Of a DNA stretch of 64,000 nt, positions 1 through 8,546 are shown one piece after another (the stretch's first letter is position 1; each line of letters starts with the position of its first letter). The notes below the pieces were generated by a model. It worked only from the letters and a program-made list of their open reading frames with translations, did not search any database and had not been told where the DNA came from. Origin of the DNA: Staphylococcus ratti (lineage in GTDB: Bacteria > Bacillota > Bacilli > Staphylococcales > Staphylococcaceae); NCBI RefSeq assembly GCF_020883535.1, contig NZ_CP086654.1, positions 2,253,572 to 2,317,571 on the forward strand, given 5' to 3'. Made by a program: the position numbers and the translations under genes.

Positions 1-410
1 ATTTCGTAACCGCCATTTTCCTCATAATATACTTGCAATTCTCCATAACGAGACATTAAACCATCCATATTTTCTATTTCTTCGGTCATTTTTTCTTCTA
101 TAGATTCAAGATGCTTTGATATCATGTTTAACTCTTGAAATACAGATTTTAAACATTGATATACGTTTTCGCTTTTTTCATAATCAGGGACTTGGCTTAA
201 ATAACCTATCTTCACATTTTTCTTCCAACTAATAACACCTTTAGAAGGTGTTTCTAGCCCAGCTAGTAACTTCAATAAAGTTGTTTTTCCTTCCCCGTTA
301 CGCCCTACTAATCCTATAGTTTGTCTATTGTTAAGAGATAACTTAATATTATCGAATAATATGTCTTCTAAATAGCTTTTAGAAACATTCGAAGCATTTA
401 ATATATTCAA
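1..410 (-). CDS. ABC-F family ATP-binding protein (N-terminal part, runs off the window)
   Basis: About 136 N-terminal residues of an ABC-F ATPase are visible. These soluble, ribosome-binding proteins have twin ATP-binding domains and no membrane segment; some confer antibiotic resistance by ribosome protection. The Walker A motif GRNGEGKTTLLKLLAG lies near residue 35, followed by the Q-loop region (GYLSQV) and a charged alpha-helical stretch. I chose the TTG at 410 because GGAGG sits 7 nt upstream; the in-frame ATG at 425 would overlap that ribosome-binding site. A 40-codon leader peptide and a hairpin precede it, as in inducible resistance genes. It does not match the Vga, Sal or Lsa sequences I remember, so the substrate class is unknown. 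Confidence 0.85.
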   Translation of the reverse strand, partial: MNILNASNVSKSYLEDILFDNIKLSLNNRQTIGLVGRNGEGKTTLLKLLAGLETPSKGVISWKKNVKIGYLSQVPDYEKSENVYQCLKSVFQELNMISKHLESIEEKMTEEIENMDGLMSRYGELQVYYEENGGYE

Positions 411-430
411 TTTTTCTTCCTCCATATTAT

Positions 431-467
431 CTATAAGGAAGAAATATACAGTGTCAGTTCCTTATAG
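431..467 (-). promoter_or_regulatory. Attenuator-like hairpin between leader peptide and ABC-F gene
   Basis: A perfect 10-bp inverted repeat (arms 431-440 and 458-467, CTATAAGGAA/TTCCTTATAG) pairs the end of the leader reading frame with the stretch just before the ABC-F ribosome-binding site. A ribosome stalled in the leader would change this pairing. This layout is known from macrolide/lincosamide-type inducible genes; its function here is inferred. Confidence 0.6.
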
Positions 468-576
468 ATCGATTATTAACTTCAAAAAAGACAGACTCCG
501 CCAATTTTGGAATTAAAATCGAAAATTTGTTGCGTATGATTTGTAAATATCTGCAACAATAAGCTATAAGAAACAT
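454..576 (-). CDS. Putative leader peptide (40 aa) of the ABC-F gene
   Basis: A short frame begins MFLIAYCCRYLQ and ends just before the ABC-F start. GGAGG lies 7 nt before its ATG at 576. Its last codons form one arm of the hairpin at 431-467. Sequence around the ribosome-binding site (TTTGAGGAGGTGT then TAAATG) recurs at 25093-25110, which suggests a family of similar leaders. There is no homology beyond that; the role as a regulatory leader is inferred from position. Confidence 0.55.
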   Translation of the reverse strand: MFLIAYCCRYLQIIRNKFSILIPKLAESVFFEVNNRSIRN

Positions 577-766
577 TTAGACACCTCCTCAAATATAATT
601 TATAGACATTTTACAATAAAAATGCGGTTACTTAAAGAGGAGGACTCGTTTAATGACAATGTACAATACCAATATCTTCCCCCTCGAGTCAATGCAACCG
701 TTCATCAATTAATGTTAAAACGCATTCTAATTATTTAACGTACTCATTACCATTCTTTATAAAAAT

Positions 767-800
767 AGACCAATGCTATGTAGGTAGCACTGGTCTTTCA
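767..800 (-). terminator. Terminator downstream of yjdF-like gene
   Basis: An inverted repeat (AGACCAATGCTA/TAGCACTGGTCT with one G-T pair) is followed on the minus strand by TATTTTTAT. It lies about 65 bp past the stop codon of the YjdF-family gene. Confidence 0.65.
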
Positions 801-865
801 TATCGTTTTAGTTTAGTCATTATGTGTACTTTAGTAGAATTTTTTAATCTCAGGGGTTAGAAAAT

Positions 866-1273
866 CTAATGTCCTTTATGTTTCTCTTTGAATTTTTGCC
901 TTTTCATCCTTCTTTTCTTCTCTTTAAGCGCATCTCGTTCAACCTTACTTTTAACTTTACGTTGTTTCTTGTTTAATTCCTGTTCTTCTTTGATGGCAGC
1001 ATGTGCTTTAGACAAATGTTTAAATTGTTTTTGTTCTCTAGAGACAAGCCTTTGAAGACGTTTAGGATTGATTCTTTTTTTATCTTTTTTCATAGCGACA
1101 GTCGTTTTCGTTCCGTCTAAACTTGCCAGCAACTGTTTATCAACAAACCATAATATTTCATCATAACCAGGTTCTTTTCCAAAAGTGTGCTTTATAAATT
1201 TAGACTGCTTAGACTCTTTAAACTCTACTATACCAATAAAAAACTGACCGTCGTGATATATAGATAGTTTCAT
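866..1273 (-). CDS. YjdF family protein (DUF2992)
   Basis: A 135-residue protein with a beta-rich N-terminus (MKLSIYHDGQFFIGIVE) and a very basic, lysine-rich C-terminal half from about residue 75. This is the usual form of YjdF, a small protein of unknown biochemical role that is commonly controlled by the yjdF (azaaromatic-sensing) riboswitch. The ATG at 1273 is chosen because GGAGGGG sits 4-5 nt upstream; the longer frame to 1342 would run through the structured leader. A structured leader fitting that riboswitch lies directly upstream and a terminator follows. Confidence 0.8.
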   Translation of the reverse strand: MKLSIYHDGQFFIGIVEFKESKQSKFIKHTFGKEPGYDEILWFVDKQLLASLDGTKTTVAMKKDKKRINPKRLQRLVSREQKQFKHLSKAHAAIKEEQELNKKQRKVKSKVERDALKEKKRRMKRQKFKEKHKGH

Positions 1274-1279
1274 ACTACC

Positions 1280-1370
1280 CCTCCTCTTATTTTTACAGAA
1301 ATGATGGACGACCTGAGGAGGAAGGTTACTGATAGATAGCATCTACATTGGGACTACCAACCCAATTGTG
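1280..1370 (-). promoter_or_regulatory. Probable yjdF-type riboswitch
   Basis: The roughly 90-nt leader of the YjdF gene contains short paired segments: a hairpin with arms TTGGG/CCCAA (loop TTGGTAGT), then ATGTAGATGCTATC, AGTAACC and AGGTCG blocks, ending at the gene's ribosome-binding site. These blocks and the linked YjdF gene agree with the yjdF RNA class, which responds to azaaromatic compounds. The call rests on context and remembered consensus, not on a covariance search. Confidence 0.65.
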
Positions 1371-1389
1371 TTTTTACATTTCTGCTTAC

Positions 1390-1417
1390 ATATTAAATCA
1401 TTTCAAAAATAATGCAA
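1390..1417 (-). promoter_or_regulatory. Promoter for yjdF riboswitch/gene
   Basis: On the minus strand TTGCAT (-35) and TAATAT (-10) are spaced by 16 bp, just upstream of the structured leader. Confidence 0.45.
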
Positions 1418-1596
1418 TAGCAAATACGTATACATTCTAATCATTAAAAAGTTTCCATCTTTATACTCAATAAAAAGAATATATAGGTTATAATACACTT
1501 ATAGTTTAAATTGATATTTTCTAAAGTATTGACACTTGAATCAACAGTAACCAAAACTTAAAAGCGACCGTTTATGAGGAAAATAGGAGGTATATT

Positions 1597-1734
1597 ATGA
1601 AATTTGGTAAATATAGATACGATTACAACTACTTAATTATATCTATCCCAATTTTGATAGTGTCTATCTTTGTACCCGCAGTATTCATTGTATTTTGTTT
1701 ATGTTTAATGTATGGCTTTGAAAAACGTCAGTGA
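1597..1734 (+). CDS. Small membrane peptide (45 aa)
   Basis: The frame MKFGKYRYDYNYLI... has a tyrosine-rich polar head of about 12 residues, one long hydrophobic span (roughly residues 13-38) and a basic tail (EKRQ). AGGAGG lies 7 nt before the ATG, which is strong support for translation. It has no recognised family. It stands alone between divergent accessory genes. A single-span peptide like this could be a toxin, a regulator or a remnant; none can be shown. Confidence 0.5.
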   Translation: MKFGKYRYDYNYLIISIPILIVSIFVPAVFIVFCLCLMYGFEKRQ

Positions 1735-2000
1735 TTTCAACACCTTTAAAAAGCAATGTCATGTCTATATTAAAGGAACGAACTAAATGTTAGAAATGCT
1801 AATTATAAACTAAATATTATTGCTTTAAGGTAGTTTATTAGTATGGGGCTATCCAGAAAAAATCGTCTTAACTTTCTAGTATTTCTCTTAGCTGTCCCCC
1901 TATTTAATACTGCTATTCTATTAACCACATGCTTACATTGAAAATTTATACATCCACTTTATGAAGTAGCTAACTTAGAAAGAAGGATACACTAAAAACC
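1735..2000. other. Gene-poor spacer with one weak small frame
   Basis: The only frame worth noting runs 1843-1941 (+), MGLSRKNRLNFLVFLLAVP..., 32 residues with one hydrophobic span. It has only a weak AAGG far upstream and no family, so I do not call it a gene. Nothing else is recognisable here. Confidence 0.3.
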
Positions 2001-2606
2001 TTAATCTGATTCATCACTTATATCAAATGCTAGGTCGCTATACTTTTGAAAATAACGTAAATATAACTCTTTATTTACAAAATATAGCCATAAACCTCTA
2101 TCATCATATAGATGGTATAAAATGTTTTTTGTTTTATTGATTAGATACACCTCTATATAATCAACGCCTTGGTTAATGCTAGGTGATAAACCTTTAAAAT
2201 CTTGATTACAAATAGCTCTTACTAACTTTTTATAATTTATATCCTTCAAACTCTTATTTTTATACGCTAATTCATAGCACTGAACCCCATCACCGTTAGT
2301 ATATTTTTTGAAACGTGGCAGTTCATCTTTAGTGAAATAACTAAACTTTTCTTTCAATCTAGTTTTTCTGTATGTATCTCCATACAAATAATTAACAAAA
2401 ACGATGTCAATAGTATCACTAATCGAGAATAAGTCTTCTAAAATTTGAATTGCATTGTTGTGTACTTTAGTAAAATAGATTTTATTAAAGCTATCACGAT
2501 CTTCTAAAAAAGGATGCTCTCTTTCACTTAAATCTAAATGAAACGCACTATCCATTTCAAAGAAATTCAAATCACTTATTTTCGTAACATTAATATTACT
2601 ATTCAT
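2001..2606 (-). CDS. DUF3885-like protein
   Basis: About 201 residues, no signal peptide or membrane span. The N-terminal part has aromatic-rich strands, and the C-terminal segment LYHLYDDRGLWLYFVNKELYLRYFQKY resembles the end of DUF3885 proteins (YDDRG followed by a short 'L..Y..Y' tail). That family has no known activity and is often found beside polymorphic toxin or T7SS loci. The ATG at 2606 is used; a TTG three codons upstream (2615) lies closer to AAGGA and is an alternative. It is read toward the truncated ABC-F end and is separated from the T7SS remnant by an IS200 relic. Confidence 0.6.
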   Translation of the reverse strand: MNSNINVTKISDLNFFEMDSAFHLDLSEREHPFLEDRDSFNKIYFTKVHNNAIQILEDLFSISDTIDIVFVNYLYGDTYRKTRLKEKFSYFTKDELPRFKKYTNGDGVQCYELAYKNKSLKDINYKKLVRAICNQDFKGLSPSINQGVDYIEVYLINKTKNILYHLYDDRGLWLYFVNKELYLRYFQKYSDLAFDISDESD

Positions 2607-2777
2607 ATTTATCAATCATTCCTTTTATGAATTTCCATCTTTAGTGAAAGATCTCTCCTTGTTACTCGCTCACCCAATAATTTTTATTATCCTCTATGTG
2701 TTTTCCTTTTATTCTTATAGGTAGGGCTTCAAGCCTTATAATTTTTAAAATTTTAATAACCCCTAACTTAAAAGGAT

Positions 2778-3000
2778 CATGATCTCCCAATCAACTTATC
2801 AATTGACTCATCACGCTTTTCTTGGTTCTGTATATATTTTCTAATTGTTCCTTTATTTAAACCAACTGTGCTCACATACTACCCTGCTACACAAAGGTGA
2901 CGATTTTCAAATTCGCATGTTTATCAAATATCATTAATGCACTTTTACCTTTTAAATATCCCTTGAAACTGAATATGCTTATTTTGGGTGGAATGTCACT
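2778..3000 (-). pseudogene. IS200/IS605-family transposase TnpA remnant
   Basis: Broken pieces of a Y1-type (IS200) transposase are readable in more than one frame: SFKGYLKGKSALMIFDKHANLK, then after a frameshift and deletion NRHLCVAG-stop-YVSTVGLNKGTIRKYIQNQEKRD. The normal GYYVSTVGLN motif is broken by a stop codon in place of the first tyrosine. Both transposon ends and the N-terminal HUH region are absent. It truncates the neighbouring DUF4176 gene. Confidence 0.75.
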
Positions 3001-3005
3001 GAAAG

Positions 3006-3140
3006 CTAAAAAGGATATTTACATGCGACATAATCAAACATTATTTTTTGATTTTCTTGCTCTAAGATAGATCCACGTTTTAAAATCATCATTTTTTGTG
3101 AACCACCTTTTAAATATACAATACTGCCTATTGTAATCAT
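3006..3140 (-). CDS. DUF4176-like protein, truncated
   Basis: A 44-residue frame (MITIGSIVYLKGGSQKMMIL...) matches the start of DUF4176 proteins, which are normally roughly twice this length and are found in T7SS toxin loci. After FDYVACKYP the frame stops where the IS200 remnant begins. GAGGTG precedes the ATG, and the ATG overlaps the stop of the upstream DUF443 gene by 4 nt (ATGA), so it was translationally coupled. Probably non-functional. Confidence 0.6.
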   Translation of the reverse strand: MITIGSIVYLKGGSQKMMILKRGSILEQENQKIMFDYVACKYPF

Positions 3141-3775
3141 TTTTTCACCTCATTTGTTTTTAATATAACATGGATGTTTTTATCTAGAATCGAAGACATG
3201 TTTAATAAAAAGAAACTTGCAGTCATAACAATTAAAGCAAGGAATCCTATTATATTTTGGGTAGGTGAAGTTACTAACATACTCAAAGCCATTGTTGAAA
3301 ATCCACCAAAAAATATATAAGAAAATAAGGATAAACAAATATTTTTAAATGTAGGTATTAATATGATTTTTTCGTTATCATCTTTATTTTCATCAAAAAT
3401 ATTTAACTTCAATTTTTTGTTCAGTTTGAAAAAACATATTAAAACGCCTAGAAGTATTATACAGCATATTACTATTGCTATTTCTTTTTCTAAATGAACA
3501 TCGAGCAAATATATATATTTTCTTGTTACGGTTGCTAATAACACTGCAACCCCTGTAATAGACCAAAAAATATTATTATTAGCCTGTTTGACAATTTTTA
3601 AACTTTCAAATTCATTTTCGCTAATTTTTGCGTACTTTTTAGGAATAAACCAATTAATCATGGGAAAAAAGTAAGCAATCCAAGTACTTACTAATTCGAC
3701 CATTAAATATTCATTATTATATTTAATAATACGATATTTAGGATTTTTATTAATGTGTTTAGATTCACAAAGCAA
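3137..3775 (-). CDS. DUF443 family membrane protein, TsaI-like T7SS immunity protein
   Basis: 212 residues with the family's starting signature (MLCESKHINKNPKYRIIKYNN) and about five hydrophobic spans (near residues 28-44, 70-84, 98-114, 145-163, 172-192). In S. aureus DUF443 proteins are polytopic membrane proteins, and TsaI of this family protects against the membrane-depolarising T7SS toxin TspA. Here the gene starts 3 nt after a TspA-like toxin C-terminus and overlaps a DUF4176 gene, which fits toxin then immunity order. The frame is intact, unlike its neighbours, so it could act as orphan immunity. Confidence 0.8.
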   Translation of the reverse strand: MLCESKHINKNPKYRIIKYNNEYLMVELVSTWIAYFFPMINWFIPKKYAKISENEFESLKIVKQANNNIFWSITGVAVLLATVTRKYIYLLDVHLEKEIAIVICCIILLGVLICFFKLNKKLKLNIFDENKDDNEKIILIPTFKNICLSLFSYIFFGGFSTMALSMLVTSPTQNIIGFLALIVMTASFFLLNMSSILDKNIHVILKTNEVKK

Positions 3776-3778
3776 TGT

Positions 3779-4150
3779 TTACCACGCCCATTTCATTGGA
3801 TTAATATGTTTGCCGATACTTTTTGCAGCATCTCCAACTGTATTTTTAACACTGTCTATAGCAGCTTCTGTAGATTTTCCTACAGCTTCCATCCCATCAT
3901 CAATTTTGTGACCTACCCAATCTATTTTATCTTTTAATCCAAATTTATTTGTTTGGTAAGCCCAATCTGCAAGATTTGAACCAATATAAGCAGAAGCTAA
4001 AATACCTACAGTAGTCCATCCAACAGGATTACTACCTAGGGCAAGAGTAATTAACGCGGTTGTCACTATACCAGCACCAAGTGTCAAACCCCACACAGTG
4101 ATAGATTTCCCACCATATTTCTCCTCTTTTCTATCTATAAATTTATAGTA
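3779..4150 (-). pseudogene. C-terminal toxin module of a TspA-like T7SS effector (5' truncated)
   Basis: The open frame continues to 4150 without a proper start; the first good hydrophobic residues follow a GTG at 4096. It reads KYGGKSITVWGLTLGAGIV, then a glycine/alanine-rich hydrophobic region (about residues 1-45 from the GTG), then IGSNLADWAYQTNKFGLKD and an amphipathic tail ending NPMKWAW. TspA-like toxins end in just such a membrane-inserting module after a long helical secretion domain. That N-terminal domain is missing here. It is either a relic or an orphan toxin cassette kept for recombination. Immediately followed by its likely immunity gene. Confidence 0.7.
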
Positions 4151-4560
4151 TTACCTTATACTATTGTCTTTTTAAATCCTTAAAATCATTTTATAAAATA
4201 AAAGCACATACAACTAGCCAGAACTTAATAGCGAACACGCTCTCAATAACTAGCAATAGATAGTATAGCTACTGTAACAACTATGTGTTGTTATAATATA
4301 TGTATCGCGTGGCATACAAAAACTGAACCACAACTGTTACTTTTTCGGTTATTAGGATCGCCTTGATACGGGAAGAATTGCTATTTGATAAAGAGCTTCA
4401 ACCCTTAAAGTCTTCGACGTCGAACGATTTTGGAGTTCGTTAGATACTTTTATAAATTTTCAAGCTTGTGAGGCGTTGCAATTCATTGACTTTAACAAAC
4501 TATATCCTTTGACAAAACTTGTGCAAGAGGTACAAACTATAAATTGGTAATATATCTCCG
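4151..4560. other. Degenerate spacer between T7SS relic and integrase relic
   Basis: No open gene is visible. A stretch near 4350-4400 (plus strand, IRIALIREELLF) could be a worn piece of the integrase domain that normally reads 'LRTGLRREELLAL', but the match is too short to be sure. Confidence 0.3.
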
Positions 4561-4943
4561 AAAACTAAATCATCTCATAAAATAACAAGTATCGATGATA
4601 AAATTGCGTGTGTATTGAAATCGTGGTGCGCATATCAACGAGTAAAATCACTTAAACACAGACATACTACGTCTGATAAATATCAACACGTTTTCACCAC
4701 TGTAAATGATAATAAACCGTTATAAGCAGAGCATTGCAATAAAACATTAGATTTAATTTGTGAGAAGAGTAATTTCAAGATAGTTAAAATTCACGGCTTT
4801 AGACATACACATTGTTCTCTATTGTTTAAGCTCGCTTATCTATTCAAGAAGTACAAGATAGATTAGGTCATGGAGATATCAAAACAACTAAGGACATGAT
4901 GAGTAAATTAGAAGCGGTTAGTTATTGGGAGGGTATGAAATGA
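4561..4943 (+). pseudogene. Phage/island-type tyrosine integrase, decayed C-terminal half
   Basis: Readable blocks are KTKSSHKITSIDDK, then LDLICEKSNFKIVKIHGFRHTHCSLL, then in another frame LSIQEVQDRLGHGDIKTT. HGFRHTH carries the catalytic H-x-x-R and LGHGDIKTT the next catalytic histidine. There is an in-frame stop near 4722 and a frameshift near 4832; the catalytic tyrosine block is lost (the frame ends SYWEGMK). The relic lies about 0.5 kb from the guaA 3' end, a known integration site for genomic islands. Confidence 0.8.
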
Positions 4944-5050
4944 AGAAAACTATGACAATACGTAAAACAAATAAAAAAGAAAAAATAATTGGCTTTGCTG
5001 TTTGGGGATTTATAATAGCTTTAATGATTTATTACTTTATGAATAATTAG
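4940..5050 (+). CDS. Small basic membrane peptide (36 aa)
   Basis: The frame has a lysine/threonine-rich head (MKKTMTIRKTNKKEK), one hydrophobic span (IIGFAVWGFIIALMIYYF) and ends NN. Its ATG overlaps the end of the integrase relic, and GGGAGG lies about 8 nt upstream. It has no recognised family; it probably travelled with the integrase. Whether it is expressed is unknown. Confidence 0.4.
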   Translation: MKKTMTIRKTNKKEKIIGFAVWGFIIALMIYYFMNN

Positions 5051-5122
5051 AAACGGTGTGAAGATGAATTGTTGACTCTTATCATTAAAGGTGCTAGTAT
5101 TTATCCATAAATAAGTTAACTC

Positions 5123-5179
5123 AACCCATGAGAGTAAGACACCCCACCATAAGGGGATGAGCGAAATCATGGGTTTTTT
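5123..5179 (+). terminator. Two-level hairpin with T-run
   Basis: An outer stem (AACCCATGA/TCATGGGTT) encloses an inner CCCC/GGGG stem (5142-5156) and is followed by six T. It would end transcription from the integrase side before the NYN relic. Confidence 0.65.
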
Positions 5180-5211
5180 GTATGAATTTTCATTATAAGG
5201 GGAAAATATTG

Positions 5212-5432
5212 ATGAAAATAGCCATATTAGTCGATGGTCGATACTATCGAAAAAGAAGTCAAAATGTATTTGGAAAAGTTACAGCAAAAGAAAGAGCAGA
5301 TGAGTTATATAAATATTGTAATCGACATTTAAAAGAAACACATTTTGGAACATAAAAATACGCAGATTTATATAGAATTTTTTATTATGATTGCCCCCTA
5401 TTGATAAACAAGCATGCCATCCATTAACACAA
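5212..5432 (+). pseudogene. NYN-domain (PIN-like RNase) protein, N-terminal fragment
   Basis: The frame starts MKIAILVDGRYYRKRSQNVFG after AAGGGG and matches NYN-domain proteins, whose early aspartate (LVDG) is part of the metal site. It is broken by TAA at 5353-5355, after which KYADLYRIFYYDCP continues in frame. One base then appears lost in the C-run at 5395-5399, since PPIDK reads in the next frame. It ends at the guaA terminator. Truncation probably happened when an island excised or rearranged here. Confidence 0.7.
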
Positions 5433-5466
5433 AAACAACCCTCTAACCATTGCGGTTAAAGGGTTT
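5432..5466 (-). terminator. guaA operon terminator
   Basis: The minus strand forms a stem AACCCTTTAACC/GGTTAGAGGGTT followed by GTTTTTG, just 15 bp past the guaA stop. Confidence 0.8.
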
Positions 5467-5480
5467 ATTGTTTCATAACA

Positions 5481-7022
5481 TTATTCCCACTCGATTGTGC
5501 TTGGTGGTTTTGATGTAATATCATACACAACACGGTTCACGTGATCTACTTCGTTTACGATACGTGTTGAGATTTTTTGTAATACTTCCCAATCGATACG
5601 TGCGAAATCACTTGTCATACCATCGATAGATGTCACGGCACGTACACCTACTGTATAGTCATACGTACGATAGTCGCCCATCACGCCTACTGAACGAATG
5701 TCTGGTAAGACTGTGAAGTATTGCCAAATGTCACGTTCTAAGCCTTCTTCACGAATCACTTGGCGTAAAATCGCGTCTGATTCTCGTACGATTTCGAGTT
5801 TTTCTTCGGTAATTTCTCCTAGGACACGGATACCTAATCCTGGTCCTGGGAAAGGTTGTCTCCAAACGAGGTGTTCTGGAATTCCTAGTTCGATACCTAG
5901 TGCGCGTACTTCATCTTTGAATAACGTGTTGATTGGTTCAATCAATTCGAATTCCATATCTTCTGGTAAACCGCCTACGTTATGGTGAGATTTGATTGTT
6001 TGTGCAGTTTTTGTACCTGATTCAATCACATCTGTATAAAGTGTGCCTTGTGCTAAGAAGTCGACACCTTTCAATTTAGACGCTTCATCATCAAAAACAT
6101 AAACAAATTCGTTACCAATGATTTTACGTTTTTGTTCAGGATCAGAAACACCTGCAAGTTTAGACATGAAACGTTCTTGCGCATTGACGCGAATGATGTT
6201 CATGTTAAATCCTTCACCGAATTGTTCCATTACCATGTCGCCTTCGCCTTTACGTAAAAGACCGTGGTCAACGAAGATACATGTTAGTTGGTCGCCAATC
6301 GCTTTATGCAATAATACCGCAACTACTGAAGAGTCTACGCCACCGCTCATTGCACATAATACGCGACGATCGCCTACTTTTTCACGGATTTTTTCAACTT
6401 CGATTTCGATGAAGTTTTCCATTGTCCATTCACCTGTACAGTTACATACACGGCGCACAAAGTTACGTAATAAATCATTACCGTACTCTGTATGGCGAAC
6501 TTCTGGGTGGAATTGTACACCGTAAATGCGACGTGATTTGTCTTCAATTGCCGCATATTGTGTACTTGGGCTATCTGCGATAACTTCGAAGCCTTCAGGA
6601 ATTTCAATAACTTTATCAGAGTGGCTCATCCAAACCGTTTGTTCTTCAGGTAAACCAAAGAATAATTCGTCAGATTTTGCGTTGATTGTCGCTTTTCCGT
6701 ATTCACGTTCGTTTGCGCGCTCAACTTTACCACCTAATAATTTTGTTGTTAATTGCATACCGTAACAAATACCTAATACAGGAATACCTAAGTTATAAAT
6801 TTCTGTATCAATTGTGAACGCATCTTCTGCATAAACAGAGTTCGGTCCACCTGATAAAATGATACCTTTTGGATTCATTTTTTTAATTTCTTCAATTGAA
6901 ATTTCATGGTCATGTAATTCACTATACACGCCCATTTCACGAATACGACGTGTAATCAGTTGGTTATACTGACTACCAAAGTCTAAGACAAGAATTAACT
7001 CTTGTTCTTTTGCCATTTCCAT
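5481..7022 (-). CDS. guaA: GMP synthase (glutamine-hydrolysing)
   Basis: The 513-residue protein has the full family length. It converts XMP to GMP using glutamine and ATP, the last step of guanylate synthesis. The class I glutamine amidotransferase domain covers about residues 8-200, with the nucleophile in GICYGMQ (C86) and the catalytic histidine in VQFHPE. The ATP pyrophosphatase domain carries SGGVDSS near residue 229, and the dimerisation domain ends [10 protein letters not shown]. The ATG at 7022 follows AAAGGAG by 10 nt. Last gene of xpt-pbuX-guaB-guaA, 22 bp after guaB. Its 3' end is a known island attachment site. Confidence 0.98.
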   Translation of the reverse strand: MEMAKEQELILVLDFGSQYNQLITRRIREMGVYSELHDHEISIEEIKKMNPKGIILSGGPNSVYAEDAFTIDTEIYNLGIPVLGICYGMQLTTKLLGGKVERANEREYGKATINAKSDELFFGLPEEQTVWMSHSDKVIEIPEGFEVIADSPSTQYAAIEDKSRRIYGVQFHPEVRHTEYGNDLLRNFVRRVCNCTGEWTMENFIEIEVEKIREKVGDRRVLCAMSGGVDSSVVAVLLHKAIGDQLTCIFVDHGLLRKGEGDMVMEQFGEGFNMNIIRVNAQERFMSKLAGVSDPEQKRKIIGNEFVYVFDDEASKLKGVDFLAQGTLYTDVIESGTKTAQTIKSHHNVGGLPEDMEFELIEPINTLFKDEVRALGIELGIPEHLVWRQPFPGPGLGIRVLGEITEEKLEIVRESDAILRQVIREEGLERDIWQYFTVLPDIRSVGVMGDYRTYDYTVGVRAVTSIDGMTSDFARIDWEVLQKISTRIVNEVDHVNRVVYDITSKPPSTIEWE

Positions 7023-7044
7023 AATGTGTGTACTCCTTTATCCC

Positions 7045-8529
<1,485 letters not shown>

Positions 8530-8546
8530 TCAAATTGATAGTTATA

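Noticed and set aside
1843..1941. 32-codon hydrophobic frame
   Set aside because: No convincing ribosome-binding site and no family; could be chance.
4350..4560. Possible upstream integrase domain (IRIALIREELLF)
   Set aside because: The match is only about 12 residues within heavily stopped frames, so I limited the pseudogene to 4561-4943.
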